A stretch of 64,000 nucleotides of DNA from Bacteroidaceae bacterium (GTDB taxonomy: Bacteria; Bacteroidota; Bacteroidia; Bacteroidales; Bacteroidaceae). The stretch's first letter is position 1. Every line of letters starts with the position of its first letter. The DNA is taken from assembly GCA_017617335.1 (NCBI GenBank), contig JAFZWK010000044.1:17880-81879 (forward strand). Direction: 5' to 3'. A model generated the notes under the pieces. It was not told the DNA's origin, searched no databases, and was given only the letters and a program-made list of their open reading frames with translations. The position numbers and the translations under genes are program-made. Below are positions 54,994 to 63,562 of the stretch, in pieces.

Positions 54994-55404
54994 TCATTGT
55001 TGCTGGACGGCAGCCGGCTTGTGCCGTTTCTTCTCACGCATCTGCTCCAGATGGGCATCGAACTCTGCCTGTTCCTGCTCGGAGAGCGTATAAGGCTTGT
55101 CGTATGCCCCTCCGCTCTGAATCCATTCCACAAGTTCCTTCTTGAAGAAGTAGAGCTTGTTGCCACGCTTGCGGTATGGTATGCGTCGCTCAGAGGTGAG
55201 GGAATACATCGTGGAGCGTTTCTTGCCAATGAACTGACAGGCTTCGTCCATCGTCATCATCTGGTCATCGTTGGTATTCTCGGATGCTTCTGCGGCATCT
55301 TTCTTCTCGTCAAGGCGGCTAATCACATAGTCCACCTTGGTCAGGAGTTCGCCGACTGCCTTGGGCAGCTGGTCGAACGAGAGATTACTTTCATTTTGTT
55401 CCAT
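54994..55404 (-). CDS. Excisionase-like helix-turn-helix protein
   Basis: 136 aa. The DNA-binding part (about 48-95, MTMDEACQFIGKKRSTMYSLTSERRIPYRKRGNKLYFFKKELVEWI) is an HTH_17/MerR-like winged helix as in excisionases. The N-terminal 45 residues form an acidic helix and the C-terminal 40 a charged helical tail. It lies 37 nt downstream of the integrase on the same strand, the usual place for a recombination directionality factor, so it may control excision of the element. Confidence 0.8.
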   Translation of the reverse strand: MEQNESNLSFDQLPKAVGELLTKVDYVISRLDEKKDAAEASENTNDDQMMTMDEACQFIGKKRSTMYSLTSERRIPYRKRGNKLYFFKKELVEWIQSGGAYDKPYTLSEQEQAEFDAHLEQMREKKRHKPAAVQQQ

Positions 55405-55440
55405 GTGAGTTTTTAAAATTTTGTTTAAACGTCAAGAATA

Positions 55441-56610
55441 TCAATGAGCAAGTGTTTCTTTGTTCAGTACTTCTCCAGAAGTGGCAGTTTCCTTGGCATC
55501 ATCCTTCAAAGAAATGCGCTCGGATGCGTCACGTTTCAGTTCGTTGACAACCTCTGCATACACCTGTGTTGTGGCAAGGTTGCTGTGGGTAAGCAGCTTG
55601 CTCACGGTGTAGATGTCCGTGCCTCCTGCCAGTTGCAAGGTGGCGAATGTATGACGAAAGCAGTGAAAAGTGATGTGCTTGGTGATGCCAGCAGCCTTTA
55701 TCCAGTCTTTGAGGTGAGCGGCAACTAGGTTCGGTGTCAGTTTCTTGAATACCTGTCCCTCTCCACGCTCGCCGCACAGAGCAAGTGCTTCTTCACTGAT
55801 GGGCAGGATGGCATCGGTCTTTGTCTTCTTGGTGGTGATGTCAAGCACCCAGCCGCCATCGCCCGACTTTTTGATGTTCTCCCACTGAAGCAGGATGCAG
55901 TCGGACAGGCGAAGACCCGTAAGACATGAGAACAGTCCGGCACGGCGTAGCACGTCACTCTTGCACTCTGCCTTGGACAGTGCAACAAGTTCCTCCTTGG
56001 TCAGGTACTGCCGCTTGTTGCCGTGTCCCTTAGCTTTGACAAGTTTCTTGGCTATGTTCTCCTTGATATGTCCGTCATCGTATGCCATGCGAAGGGCGGC
56101 TTTCAGCTTTATGAGGTGGTTGTTGGCGGTGGTGGGCATCATCGGCTTGCCGTTATGATAGCACTCTGCCGACAAAAGATAATCAACAAACTTCTGGCAA
56201 TACGCAGCATCAAGGTCGCAGAAGCGGCACTCGCCACCCGAATATTTGACGAAGTGCTTGTAGGCTGCCTCCCAGTTTGCCTTGTTGGTTGTCTTGTTCA
56301 TACACTGCTTGAAGTAGTCAAGAAAACTCTCCTGGCCTTTGGAGCGGTCGAGGAAACCGAACTCCTCATTGATGATGGACTCCGTGCGGCGGCACTTGAT
56401 AAGCTCTGCCTTCTGCATGATACTGCGGTTATACTCCACCTGGAACTTCTCCGTCGGGTTCGTGTAGATGTAGAATCCCAGATACTCGCGCCGTGACAGA
56501 CGGCCAGTCTTCGGGTTGCGGATAGGTGGATAGAAATCGAGGTACAGCGATGTCTGTCCGTTCTTTATCGGTCGCTTCCGCACGGTGACCTTGGTGCATA
56601 AGTTTGTCAT
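55441..56610 (-). CDS. int: Tyrosine site-specific integrase
   Basis: 389 aa of the Bacteroidetes integrase class: N-terminal arm-binding beta region (about 5-60, TSLYLDFYPPIRNPKTGRLS), SAM-like core-binding domain (about 95-195) and catalytic domain (about 200-370). Active-site residues are visible: Arg in LFSCLTGLRLSD, Lys in the TTKKTKTDAILPIS hairpin, His-x-x-Arg in FHCFRHTFA, His in LLTHSNLATTQVYAEV and Tyr in the same segment. It should catalyse insertion and excision at the GGTGTAGAAT core. A TACCTTTG box (56707-56700, minus) precedes it. Confidence 0.95.
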   Translation of the reverse strand: MTNLCTKVTVRKRPIKNGQTSLYLDFYPPIRNPKTGRLSRREYLGFYIYTNPTEKFQVEYNRSIMQKAELIKCRRTESIINEEFGFLDRSKGQESFLDYFKQCMNKTTNKANWEAAYKHFVKYSGGECRFCDLDAAYCQKFVDYLLSAECYHNGKPMMPTTANNHLIKLKAALRMAYDDGHIKENIAKKLVKAKGHGNKRQYLTKEELVALSKAECKSDVLRRAGLFSCLTGLRLSDCILLQWENIKKSGDGGWVLDITTKKTKTDAILPISEEALALCGERGEGQVFKKLTPNLVAAHLKDWIKAAGITKHITFHCFRHTFATLQLAGGTDIYTVSKLLTHSNLATTQVYAEVVNELKRDASERISLKDDAKETATSGEVLNKETLAH

Positions 56611-57027
56611 ATCTGCTATATATTTATATTGTATTGCTTTTGTCTATCGTCGGTTGTCCTGTGCTGCCTTTTATGGGCGGCTGGGACTTGAACCGTTTGC
56701 AAAGGTACGCCCTTTGTTTAGGTTGAGCCTAAAATATTGACACTCAATGCATCAGATTTAACCTGAGTTAGCGTTTGAGTATGAAATTGCAGCGATAATC
56801 ATACTATAAACGGGGTTGACAGTTGCACTGCATTCATTGTTGCCATTGGTTTCAAGACACTTCCAGAGGAGGGGTACATCTTTTTCGGATGCACTGCAAA
56901 GTTAGGGAGAGCAAAGCTACAATCAGGGTACAACGGTCTGAAACCAGCCGTTTTGAGCCTCGGATTACAGGATTGGTTCTAACCATCCCTGCAAGTAGTA
57001 CCAACATTTGTATTCTTATATTCAGCT
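56611..57027. promoter_or_regulatory. Integrase upstream region with promoter box and inverted repeat
   Basis: About 415 bp without a gene. A minus-strand TACCTTTG box lies at 56707-56700, about 90 nt before the integrase ATG. Just upstream is a perfect inverted repeat TTTAGG-TTGAG-CCTAAA (56717-56733), well placed to be an operator or excisionase site. A word like a tRNA T-loop (GGTTCAAGTCC on minus near 56690) was judged not to be a tRNA. The remainder shows nothing recognised. Confidence 0.5.
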
Positions 57028-57765
57028 TCATATCCGTTTCGCCTTGGTACTGGCACTTGTTTTCTCGGCTTTCTTTCGGGCTGCTTCCCAGTCCGCTTTA
57101 AGGTAGAGGTTTGTCCTGCCGCCCTTGGCTTTTTTGATACGGACATTGTGTGTCTCTGCAAAGCGGCGTACTTGCGTCTTACCCAGGCCATACTTCTGCA
57201 TGATGTCGAAACAGGTGTAGTATGCTTCCAGCTGAGCCTTGCCTTGCTCCTCGTCGTACTTGGCAATGGCTCCCTCCACGTCCTCTTTCCTGAAAGCAGT
57301 CGTTCCCCAGGCGTGGACGGATGGAAGTTGGAAACGGTTGCGCACTTCATAGAAGCGACCGTACTTGATGTTGAACTTGCTCATTACCTCTGCCAACGTA
57401 TAATAGGTGTCGTGGGTTACACCTTCTGGGGCTTTCTCACTGGCTGGTGTTATGCGGCATTTGGCGGTCTTATTTACGCTGCCCGTCTCTGGCTTGGCGG
57501 TGGTGTTACTCTTTTTCTTTTCCCTTCTGTCATTATTAAAAAGCAGGGACGAAAAAGGTAGCACGACACTACAGCCTTGCCTTTCGGCAAAGTCTGTAAG
57601 TTCCTGTAGGCTTATGCGTGTCATCCGCTTGCCGAGGTTGACGGCTTTCAGTCTGCCAGAAGCAATAAGCAATCGCACCATCTTAGTGCTGACACTGATG
57701 GCGACGGAGGCATCCTTCACGGACAGAAGGATGTTAGGGATTTGAGAAGTCTGTTTCATGCCCAT
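57028..57765 (-). CDS. Double helix-turn-helix regulator (unknown)
   Basis: 245 aa. The N-terminal part (about 12-65, LLSVKDASVAISVSTKMVRLLIASGRLKAVNLGKRMTRISLQELTDF) is an HTH_17/excisionase-type domain. Two further segments look like related DNA-binding units: YYTLAEVMSKFNIKYGRFYEVRNRFQLPSVHAWGTTAFRKEDVEGAI (about 121-170) and YYTCFDIMQKYGLGKTQVRRFAETHNVRIKKAKGGRTNLYLKADWEAA (about 185-233). Three such modules in one protein suggest binding to several phased sites, and it lies beside the repeats at the right end. It may be a second directionality factor. ATG 57759 is an alternative start. Confidence 0.75.
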   Translation of the reverse strand: MGMKQTSQIPNILLSVKDASVAISVSTKMVRLLIASGRLKAVNLGKRMTRISLQELTDFAERQGCSVVLPFSSLLFNNDRREKKKSNTTAKPETGSVNKTAKCRITPASEKAPEGVTHDTYYTLAEVMSKFNIKYGRFYEVRNRFQLPSVHAWGTTAFRKEDVEGAIAKYDEEQGKAQLEAYYTCFDIMQKYGLGKTQVRRFAETHNVRIKKAKGGRTNLYLKADWEAARKKAEKTSASTKAKRI

Positions 57766-57824
57766 ATCGAGTAATTTTATCTTATTTTGCCGTTTTTCGG
57801 GGGACGGTCCATGACGGAAACCAA

Positions 57825-58009
57825 TTAAGCGGATTTAAGGGGAAATAAGGTGATTTAAGGGAACACCCTACGAACCCTCTGCTCATCCACCCGAGGTACA
57901 ATGGCGGTACAAAATTACTCTAATCGGGGCAAATCTGCAATAGACGAAGAATAATGTTAGTTAAGCGGAGTTAATTGTATAACAGCGTTTTACACGCTTT
58001 GATTTAAGG
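57825..58009. repeat. Direct repeats at the right end (candidate arm-type sites)
   Basis: TTAAGCGGATTTAA (57825-57838) recurs as TTAAGCGGAGTTAA (57961-57974), and TGATTTAAGG occurs at 57851-57860 and 58000-58009 with GGATTTAAGG at 57831-57840. A small stem AGCG/CGCT lies at 57984-57998. Placed within 230 bp of the att core, these are plausible integrase arm or excisionase sites. The rest of 57766-58041 shows no gene. Confidence 0.5.
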
Positions 58010-58035
58010 TTTATTTCGGTCTATTTTGACCTAAT

Positions 58036-59841
58036 TTAATCGGTGTAGAATCGGATTTTCTCTTGCCTGTCATCCGTTGTGATGTCGATCCTGTTGAGAA
58101 TATCGTTCCATACCTTCTTCTGATGGTTTACCACAGCTGTAAAATCCCATCCAAAGGGGTTGGAAATCTCGGTCCGCAGATTAAGGTCAGCATTCTCTAT
58201 GCTTACCAGTGAGATTCCTGTCCGAATCTTTACTATAGGATGATTCTTTGTATCGAACTCCACATACATTCCTCCGTCCTTGAGATGCTGGGCTTTCAGT
58301 CGGCTTTGTTGCTCTACTTCTTCCTCTTTCCAAATGCCAGTACGCAGGATGGGAGCATCGAATTCCATCACGAAATGGATGATGTATTCTTGGTCGGCGT
58401 CATTGCTCCATACATGGGGACGTGCCGAAAGCTGGTGGCTGAAGCCTTCGATGCGACGATCCGACACTTGGCGGACATCCACATCTACCAATTCGTAGCC
58501 GTATTCGCTGGGGACATTCAGGTCAATCATCACGCGTCCGTCTTGATCCTGAGGGAAGGTGAAGCGCATCAGCGAGGCACGTTCGGTAGCAGTCATTTCG
58601 GCCCATATCTTGGTGTCAGAGAGAAAGACGCGATAGTAGCCAAGAGGTGCCTCTTCTGTGGATTTGTCGATGCGTGAGCGGTAACCTTCATCAGGTTTCA
58701 GTTCATCGCCCACTTGGGTTTGCAACGGTCCGTTGGTAGGCATGACACCTAATCCCGCCATCGTCCATTCATGGATATGGGAGAAGCAGCCGATGCTCTC
58801 CATGCTGGGCTGATAACCCGATTGCCATCCAGCATTCTCGTTGTCAGGACTAAGTTTGACCATTCCGAAAGGCATCCAGGGACCTGGAGCAATCATCCAT
58901 CGCGAGTGAGCAGTTCCCATGCGTGTATCCACATAGTCAGCATGCGTTTGCAACTTTTGAGGGCTTCTTACCACATTTCCCTCTTCCAGTAGAAGGTTGT
59001 CCGCCAGAATCTGGTATCGCGATGTTTTCTTCTTTTTTACAGCCTTCATGGGCACCTCCAGCACATAACGAGCAGAATCAAGATGTGTAGCATAGATTTG
59101 TTTGCCATCCAGCTGTACGGATAACTCATGGAAATTGCCCAGATGCTCCACGTCAACCAACAAAGGTTGTACCCGTTTGCCAGTCTTCAACTCGTAGTCA
59201 GCCGCTTTTACTGAACGCACGAAAGCATAGGGATTAAGAGGTTTCATCAGCATCTCTTCGGGACCCTCCAGCCTTATTTGATCGAAAGCAACCCAAGCAC
59301 CCTCAAGGATAGTCAAAGTTATCTGGTTGCCACCTGGGTGGAGTGAGCCTGCCTGAATCGGAATCTCCAGCAAGCGCTCATCCTCGGCCTTGATGTCTCC
59401 GCGGATGACACGATCGGCACCGTTAGAAAGCTCATGATAGGAAACCGCTTCGTTGACGATAACCTTCAGTACCGATCGTCCCCAGAACATACCAGCCAGA
59501 TCTATCGTGAGCAAGGCTTGGTCTTTCTCGTTGGACTTTTCGAGGGCGAAAAGGATGTTCAGCACTTGTGTCCTGCATCCTGCGGTATGGGATGAACCAG
59601 CCCACACATCGTCAGGGCCTGGCAGCACGTAAGGGAAGTCTGTCTTGGGGTTAGAATGTCCAACGAGGAAATATCTGTCTTCGAAGCCGAAATCGTTGTT
59701 TACGAAATCCTCGTAGTTCTTGGGAGCCAATGCAAACTCACGGGTGGAATTGTCGCTTTCTCCTATTTTCCAAATGACATGCTGTTTTGCCCCAGTTGTG
59801 GTCGCGCAAAGCATCATTACTGCCAAAAGAATGTCTTTCAT
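58036..59841 (-). pseudogene. GH92 alpha-mannosidase, 5' part (gene split by mobile element)
   Basis: 600 native codons from ATG 59841 to the att core at 58042, then Asp and a TAA stop (58036-58038) supplied by element DNA. A signal peptide (about 1-18, MKDILLAVMMLCATTTGA) is followed by a jelly-roll/CBM-like domain (about 20-210, HVIWKIGESDNSTREFAL, similar to domain III of PL4-type lyases) and the first part of the GH92 region (YVDTRMGTAHSRWMIAPGPWMPFGMVKLSPDN, GCFSHIHEWTMAGLGVMPT). It lacks the (alpha/alpha)6 catalytic barrel, which lies at 46493-47806. A TATCTTTG box (59875-59868, minus) supports the start and excludes the frame from 59946. Confidence 0.88.
58042..58051. repeat. att core, right copy (GGTGTAGAAT)
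   Basis: Second copy of the 10-bp direct repeat. Joining chromosomal DNA to the right of this copy with DNA to the left of 47807 gives RFYT-NMYHALCR in frame. Confidence 0.88.
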
Positions 59842-59867
59842 AAGTTTCTTCCATGTTTTTTTCTCAG

Positions 59868-59875
59868 CAAAGATA
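59868..59875 (-). promoter_or_regulatory. -7 box (TATCTTTG) of the GH92 gene
   Basis: CAAAGATA on plus, 27 nt upstream of ATG 59841, reads TATCTTTG on minus. No -33 match at the expected spacing. Confidence 0.45.
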
Positions 59876-59960
59876 TTGTTTTCTTTTGAATTTTCCTGTC
59901 TCTGCCCTGATTTTTTTTCGTCATTGAAAGAAAAAATTTTTTTCAAAAATCCAATAACAG

Positions 59961-60214
59961 CCTACATACCTACATAAAACCAATGTAAATACCTGTAAAC
60001 AAATAGATTACGGCATATGGCAGCATACATAAAGCCTACATGGAGCCTACATGGAGCCTACATAAAATCGTAAATCGTACATCGTTAAATAGTAAATGCA
60101 TGTATGTATGCTTTATGTAGGCTTTGTGTAGGCTTTATGTATGCTCAAAAAATTGTATTTGATTGATAATCTTTTACTTAAAGCAGATTTATGTAGGCAT
60201 GTAGGCTTGTAGGT
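59961..60214. repeat. Large inverted repeat built of GCCTACAT units
   Basis: Left side: CCTACAT twice at 59961-59975, then GCATACATAAAGCCTACA and 11-bp units GCCTACATGGA, GCCTACATGGA, GCCTACATAAA (60023-60066). Right side: the complementary ATGTAGGC units at 60105-60144 (18 bases match the left arm exactly) and again at 60190-60214. The central spacer (about 60068-60100) is AT-rich with CGTA repeats. It is non-coding and lies directly next to the third 22-bp array. Confidence 0.75.
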
Positions 60215-60242
60215 AATTTCAAAAAAAATTTTTTTGCAGACG

Positions 60243-60340
60243 CGACACGTTGAAATCGCAAAGACAACGTGTTGAGTCGGGCAACTCAACACGTTGATTT
60301 TGAAGGAATAACGTGTTGTTCCTGACGAATTCGCGTTGTT
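60243..60340. repeat. 22-bp phased array, locus 3 (mixed orientation)
   Basis: Units start at 60243 (CGACACGTTG), 60265 (CAACGTGTTG, complement sense), 60287 (CAACACGTTG), 60309 (TAACGTGTTG, complement sense) and 60331 (TCGCGTTGTT, degenerate), each exactly 22 bp apart. Spacer AAATCGCAAAGA is identical to one at locus 1. Alternating orientation means neighbouring units can pair as hairpins. It lies between the GH92 5' end and the fasciclin gene's 3' end; nothing else was recognised in 60341-60461. Confidence 0.82.
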
Positions 60341-60461
60341 GTTAGAAGGGTAAAATTCATGTATGTATGTACCCTAAAAACGATTTTTTGATGCTTTTTG
60401 GAGGGACTGTAGGAAAACTTTGTTGGGAATAACTGATTCGCCAGTAATTTTTGCTTTGTAA

Positions 60462-62576
60462 TTACCAAATGTCTTCTGGTTCGTTGGGATTGTCATACAC
60501 CTCTTTGGGGCAATATTCCATGTAGTCCATGTAGAACTCTTTCTGCTCACTATCCAGAACGGATTTTATGCGCAGATAGTAAGTCTCGTTGGGGTCCATG
60601 GTCTGGCGTACGATGATGTACCGCAGGTTGCTGGTCGCTGCACGTTCGTTGTTTCCTGCCGCTCCAGTTCCTGTGACGCTGAGCACTCCCTTCATGACAT
60701 TATTGTTACGCAACCGCTTGTCGACTTCTGCGTTATAATCGTCATCGTCTGTGTCTGGCTCATACCCAGCGTTCATGCTTCCGATGGAGCGTGTCAGATC
60801 AACGGGTATACCTGCGACAGGAAGGTGGTTCAAGTCGGAACCAAAATAGAACTGTTGCACGCCTCGATCACCATTGGGCAACACGTTGTATCGCAACTCG
60901 TAGGTTCCGCGTCTGGGGACAGGTGGCATCGTGAAAGTCAGTTCGAAACGTCCCTTGGCTTTCATTTCGTCAGAGTGCATGTTGGGCCATTCATAAGCAT
61001 AGGCGTTGAGATAGATGAAGATGGTCTGGTCATTCATCTGCATGTTCTCGAAGTAGTTGTAGATGCTGGTGTTAGGGATGTACACATCCTGATTGACGAA
61101 GTCAGAGGATTGCTTCAGTCGTATTTCGTTATTCATGGCTTCTGGAAAGAGGGACATGCCATCGAAGCGAAGACGCTGCTTGGCGAGGTTGTCGCGTACC
61201 TCGTCGTTGTAGGAGAGAGGCGCATCAATAGGATAGATGCAGCAGTTGATGATGTCGGTCAGGACGGCCTGTTCAGACTCTCGATTGACACGACACCCCA
61301 CTTTATCAGGGTCGCAGGAAATTTCTTGATAGGTTCCCCTGCGCCCGTTGTCGAGATTGGGAAAGCGGTTCAAATAAACACCTTCTGAGGCTTTGCTCTC
61401 ATAGATCTTCAGCAGTCGTCGTTTCCCCATCGTCGTGTAGATTTCGTACATGGGAATGCCCAGGGTTGCGTTGGTCCTGTAGTTGTAGCCTGACTCGTTT
61501 ACGTGGAAGACCAGTCTGTCAGCCGATGTGCGGAAGGGCAATATGTGGTAGGTGACCCACTGGTAGAGCAGGTTCTCTTCGCTCTCATAGTCTGTGCCAG
61601 TGGTAAATTGGTCGTCGTCAGAGTACTGGTGATTGTCCAGAATCCATTGGACGAGTTTGGGCAGAAGGGTCGTGGAGGGTTCTTGTGGATTAATGCCCTG
61701 GGTGAGCCAGAAGTCGTCAGTTTCTGCAAAGATGGTGAATCCGTAGAGGCGATGCTTGGGGGAGTAGTTCTTTTCTGAGGTGTTGTGCCAGTCGATGTAT
61801 AGGAATACGTATTCAGGAATCTCCCCTCTGAGGTAGCGTTCCTCATAAACCTCGTCTCGTATTTTGGACAGCGTGTCCATCAGCCCACAGGCCTGAATGG
61901 CTTTCGCGATGAGCAGGTAGCCAGGCTTGTTGCGGTCGATGACGTCCTGGATGTAGCCAGCGGCGGTGATGTCGTCAGGGGCTATGACGCGGTTCACCTG
62001 GTGTATGACGCCATTGGTGACCACGATGTCGCGCTGCCTCTTGTCCAAAGGGCATTTTCCGTTCATCAGGATGGAGTCAACGCCCAGATAATGAACAGAC
62101 AGTTTCCTGTTGTTCATGTTGCTCAAGGGAATCTCGGCCTTATCGGTGGTGGGGAAGTCCCAAGTCATGAAACATTCGTCCATGTCCCCCGAGTCAATGA
62201 TGCTGTTCATGACCACCACGTTGCGTATGGAGTCCCGCTTTTCATCCGAGCAAAAGGCGTCCCACGAGGGAGCGCTGAGCAGGTCGGGTTCCTTCTTGTG
62301 CAATTCTATCAAGAAGGTATTGATGGCCTCGTTCGTGGGGGCAAATACGGTGTAGTGTCCTCGAGCACCGAGCAGCTGCCCTACCTTGCTCTGACTGTAA
62401 CGTGAGATGGGCGTCTGCATGAGTAGGCTCACATATTGGCTGTATTCCTCGTGCTTCTGTAAATATGATAGAGCAATGTCATGCTTGAAAACGTAGCGGG
62501 CCGAGGTATCAATGTTTTCCTTACACGCTGTCAGTAGAAATATCACTGTCAGCATAATTCCGAGTTTCTTTTCCAT
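60462..62576 (-). CDS. Fasciclin-domain lipoprotein
   Basis: 704 aa from ATG 62576, with a lipoprotein signal ending IFLLTAC-KEN (Cys about 18). A fasciclin (FAS1) domain spans about residues 30-210: GHYTVFAPTNEAINTFL (H1 motif) and VVTNGVIHQVNRVIAP (H2 motif). The long C-terminal part (about 215-704) has a second, degenerate FAS1-like segment and beta-rich regions (RRGTYELRYNVLPNGDRGVQQFYFGSD) without a named family. FAS1 proteins mediate adhesion, and Bacteroidetes lipoproteins of this type often sit with SusCD systems, none of which are here. A consensus promoter (62662-62692) excludes the longer frame. Confidence 0.82.
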   Translation of the reverse strand: MEKKLGIMLTVIFLLTACKENIDTSARYVFKHDIALSYLQKHEEYSQYVSLLMQTPISRYSQSKVGQLLGARGHYTVFAPTNEAINTFLIELHKKEPDLLSAPSWDAFCSDEKRDSIRNVVVMNSIIDSGDMDECFMTWDFPTTDKAEIPLSNMNNRKLSVHYLGVDSILMNGKCPLDKRQRDIVVTNGVIHQVNRVIAPDDITAAGYIQDVIDRNKPGYLLIAKAIQACGLMDTLSKIRDEVYEERYLRGEIPEYVFLYIDWHNTSEKNYSPKHRLYGFTIFAETDDFWLTQGINPQEPSTTLLPKLVQWILDNHQYSDDDQFTTGTDYESEENLLYQWVTYHILPFRTSADRLVFHVNESGYNYRTNATLGIPMYEIYTTMGKRRLLKIYESKASEGVYLNRFPNLDNGRRGTYQEISCDPDKVGCRVNRESEQAVLTDIINCCIYPIDAPLSYNDEVRDNLAKQRLRFDGMSLFPEAMNNEIRLKQSSDFVNQDVYIPNTSIYNYFENMQMNDQTIFIYLNAYAYEWPNMHSDEMKAKGRFELTFTMPPVPRRGTYELRYNVLPNGDRGVQQFYFGSDLNHLPVAGIPVDLTRSIGSMNAGYEPDTDDDDYNAEVDKRLRNNNVMKGVLSVTGTGAAGNNERAATSNLRYIIVRQTMDPNETYYLRIKSVLDSEQKEFYMDYMEYCPKEVYDNPNEPEDIW

Positions 62577-62661
62577 AGTTTTTTTACTGTTAATGTTTGT
62601 GTGTTTGTTGTGAGTCGCAGTCCATACAGTTGCGTCTTCTTCTTCGAAAGGAAACACAATA

Positions 62662-62692
62662 CAAAATTAGATAATAAATATAAAATGACAAA
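62662..62692 (-). promoter_or_regulatory. Promoter of the fasciclin lipoprotein gene
   Basis: On the minus strand TTTG (62692-62689), 19 nt, TAATTTTG (62669-62662): complete consensus, giving a leader of about 80 nt before ATG 62576. Confidence 0.68.
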
Positions 62693-62761
62693 AAAGTTTC
62701 ATAAAAAGTGAAGAAAAGAAGGAGAATATTTTCCTATTGCTTGGAATTGTCGTTGTGACTT

Positions 62762-63529
62762 TTACTTCATTCCTCTTGCTTTGTAGATTCGATCTTTGGC
62801 TTCACCAATCTTTTGAAATTTCTTTTCGGCTGCTGCTTTGATGTCATCTCCCAGAGTGGCAACACGGTCGGGATGGTTCTCGAGGGCCATCTTCTTGTAG
62901 GCACGCCGTACCTCGTCATCTGTGGCATCGGGTGAAAGACCCAACACCTGATAGGCTTCCTCGAGTGTAGAACCGCCCAACCCCATCATCTGTTCGGCTG
63001 TTCCTGCATCCAGTCCCATCTCGATGCAAATTTGCTGGAGAGCATTCCGCTCCTCTGTGACGATGGAACCGTCAGCTTTAGCAATCTCGCACAGGAAGGC
63101 GATGAGCTGGATGCGTTGTTCGGCAGGCATCACGACACGCAGCTGTTGGCAGATGGCTCTCATCTGGGCGTTCCATCGATCAGTGCCCATTCGCTTTTTC
63201 TCATCGAAGAGACGCAGGAGTATCTCCTGGCCCTCAGACTCGGCTTGTGATGAAAAATTGGTGCGCAGGAAGCGACGTACATACTCCATTTCGGAGTGCA
63301 TGATTTTGCCGTCAGCATGGATGATGTGGGCCGAGAGCACCATCAGCGAGAAGAGGAATCCGTTGCGTTCGCCCTGTTGCTGATATGTGCGCTTTTCCTC
63401 AACAGTGAAAGTTTGATACCGTTCCGTTATGGTGTCGAAGAGACTGCCCAGCACGAAGCCTGCCAACGCACCGAGAGGACCGCCCTGCAGGAGTCCCAGA
63501 AAACCACCTATCCATTTACCTAATGCCAT
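62762..63529 (-). CDS. TerB-DnaJ protein (DjlA-like co-chaperone)
   Basis: 255 aa from ATG 63529 (MALGKWIGGFLG). A Gly-rich hydrophobic N-terminus (about 5-32, GGFLGLLQGGPLGALAGFVLGSLF) probably inserts in the membrane, as in DjlA. A TerB-like helical domain follows (about 55-175, with two acidic HADGKIMHSE and AKADGSIVTEE motifs that may bind metal), then a C-terminal J domain (about 190-252) with the HPD motif in YKKMALENHPDRVATLGDD. It should stimulate an Hsp70 at the inner membrane. Confidence 0.88.
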   Translation of the reverse strand: MALGKWIGGFLGLLQGGPLGALAGFVLGSLFDTITERYQTFTVEEKRTYQQQGERNGFLFSLMVLSAHIIHADGKIMHSEMEYVRRFLRTNFSSQAESEGQEILLRLFDEKKRMGTDRWNAQMRAICQQLRVVMPAEQRIQLIAFLCEIAKADGSIVTEERNALQQICIEMGLDAGTAEQMMGLGGSTLEEAYQVLGLSPDATDDEVRRAYKKMALENHPDRVATLGDDIKAAAEKKFQKIGEAKDRIYKARGMK

Positions 63530-63562
63530 AATGCTGTCTGTGTCTGTTTTTCTTTTGGGAGA

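Larger units (their letters stand above)
47807..58051. mobile_element. Integrative mobilizable element inserted in a GH92 gene (about 10.2 kb)
   Basis: Bounded by the direct repeat GGTGTAGAAT at 47807-47816 and 58042-58051. The chromosomal GH92 frame stops at one copy and resumes in frame at the other (FYT then NMYH), which fixes the ends to the base. Contents from the right end: HTH protein, noncoding spacer, tyrosine integrase, excisionase-like HTH protein, winged-helix-like protein, oriT-like region, MobV relaxase, then cargo reading plus: ECF sigma factor with membrane partner (converging on the relaxase), SDR, CarboxypepD_reg-like protein, structured RNA candidate and KilA-N protein. There is no conjugation machinery, so it must be mobilized in trans. 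No replication gene is certain. Confidence 0.9.

Noticed and set aside
56675-56700. tRNA 3' fragment upstream of the integrase
   Set aside because: The minus strand has GGTTCAAGTCC like a T-loop, but the flanking bases do not form the 5-bp T stem or an acceptor stem, and the true att core is elsewhere.
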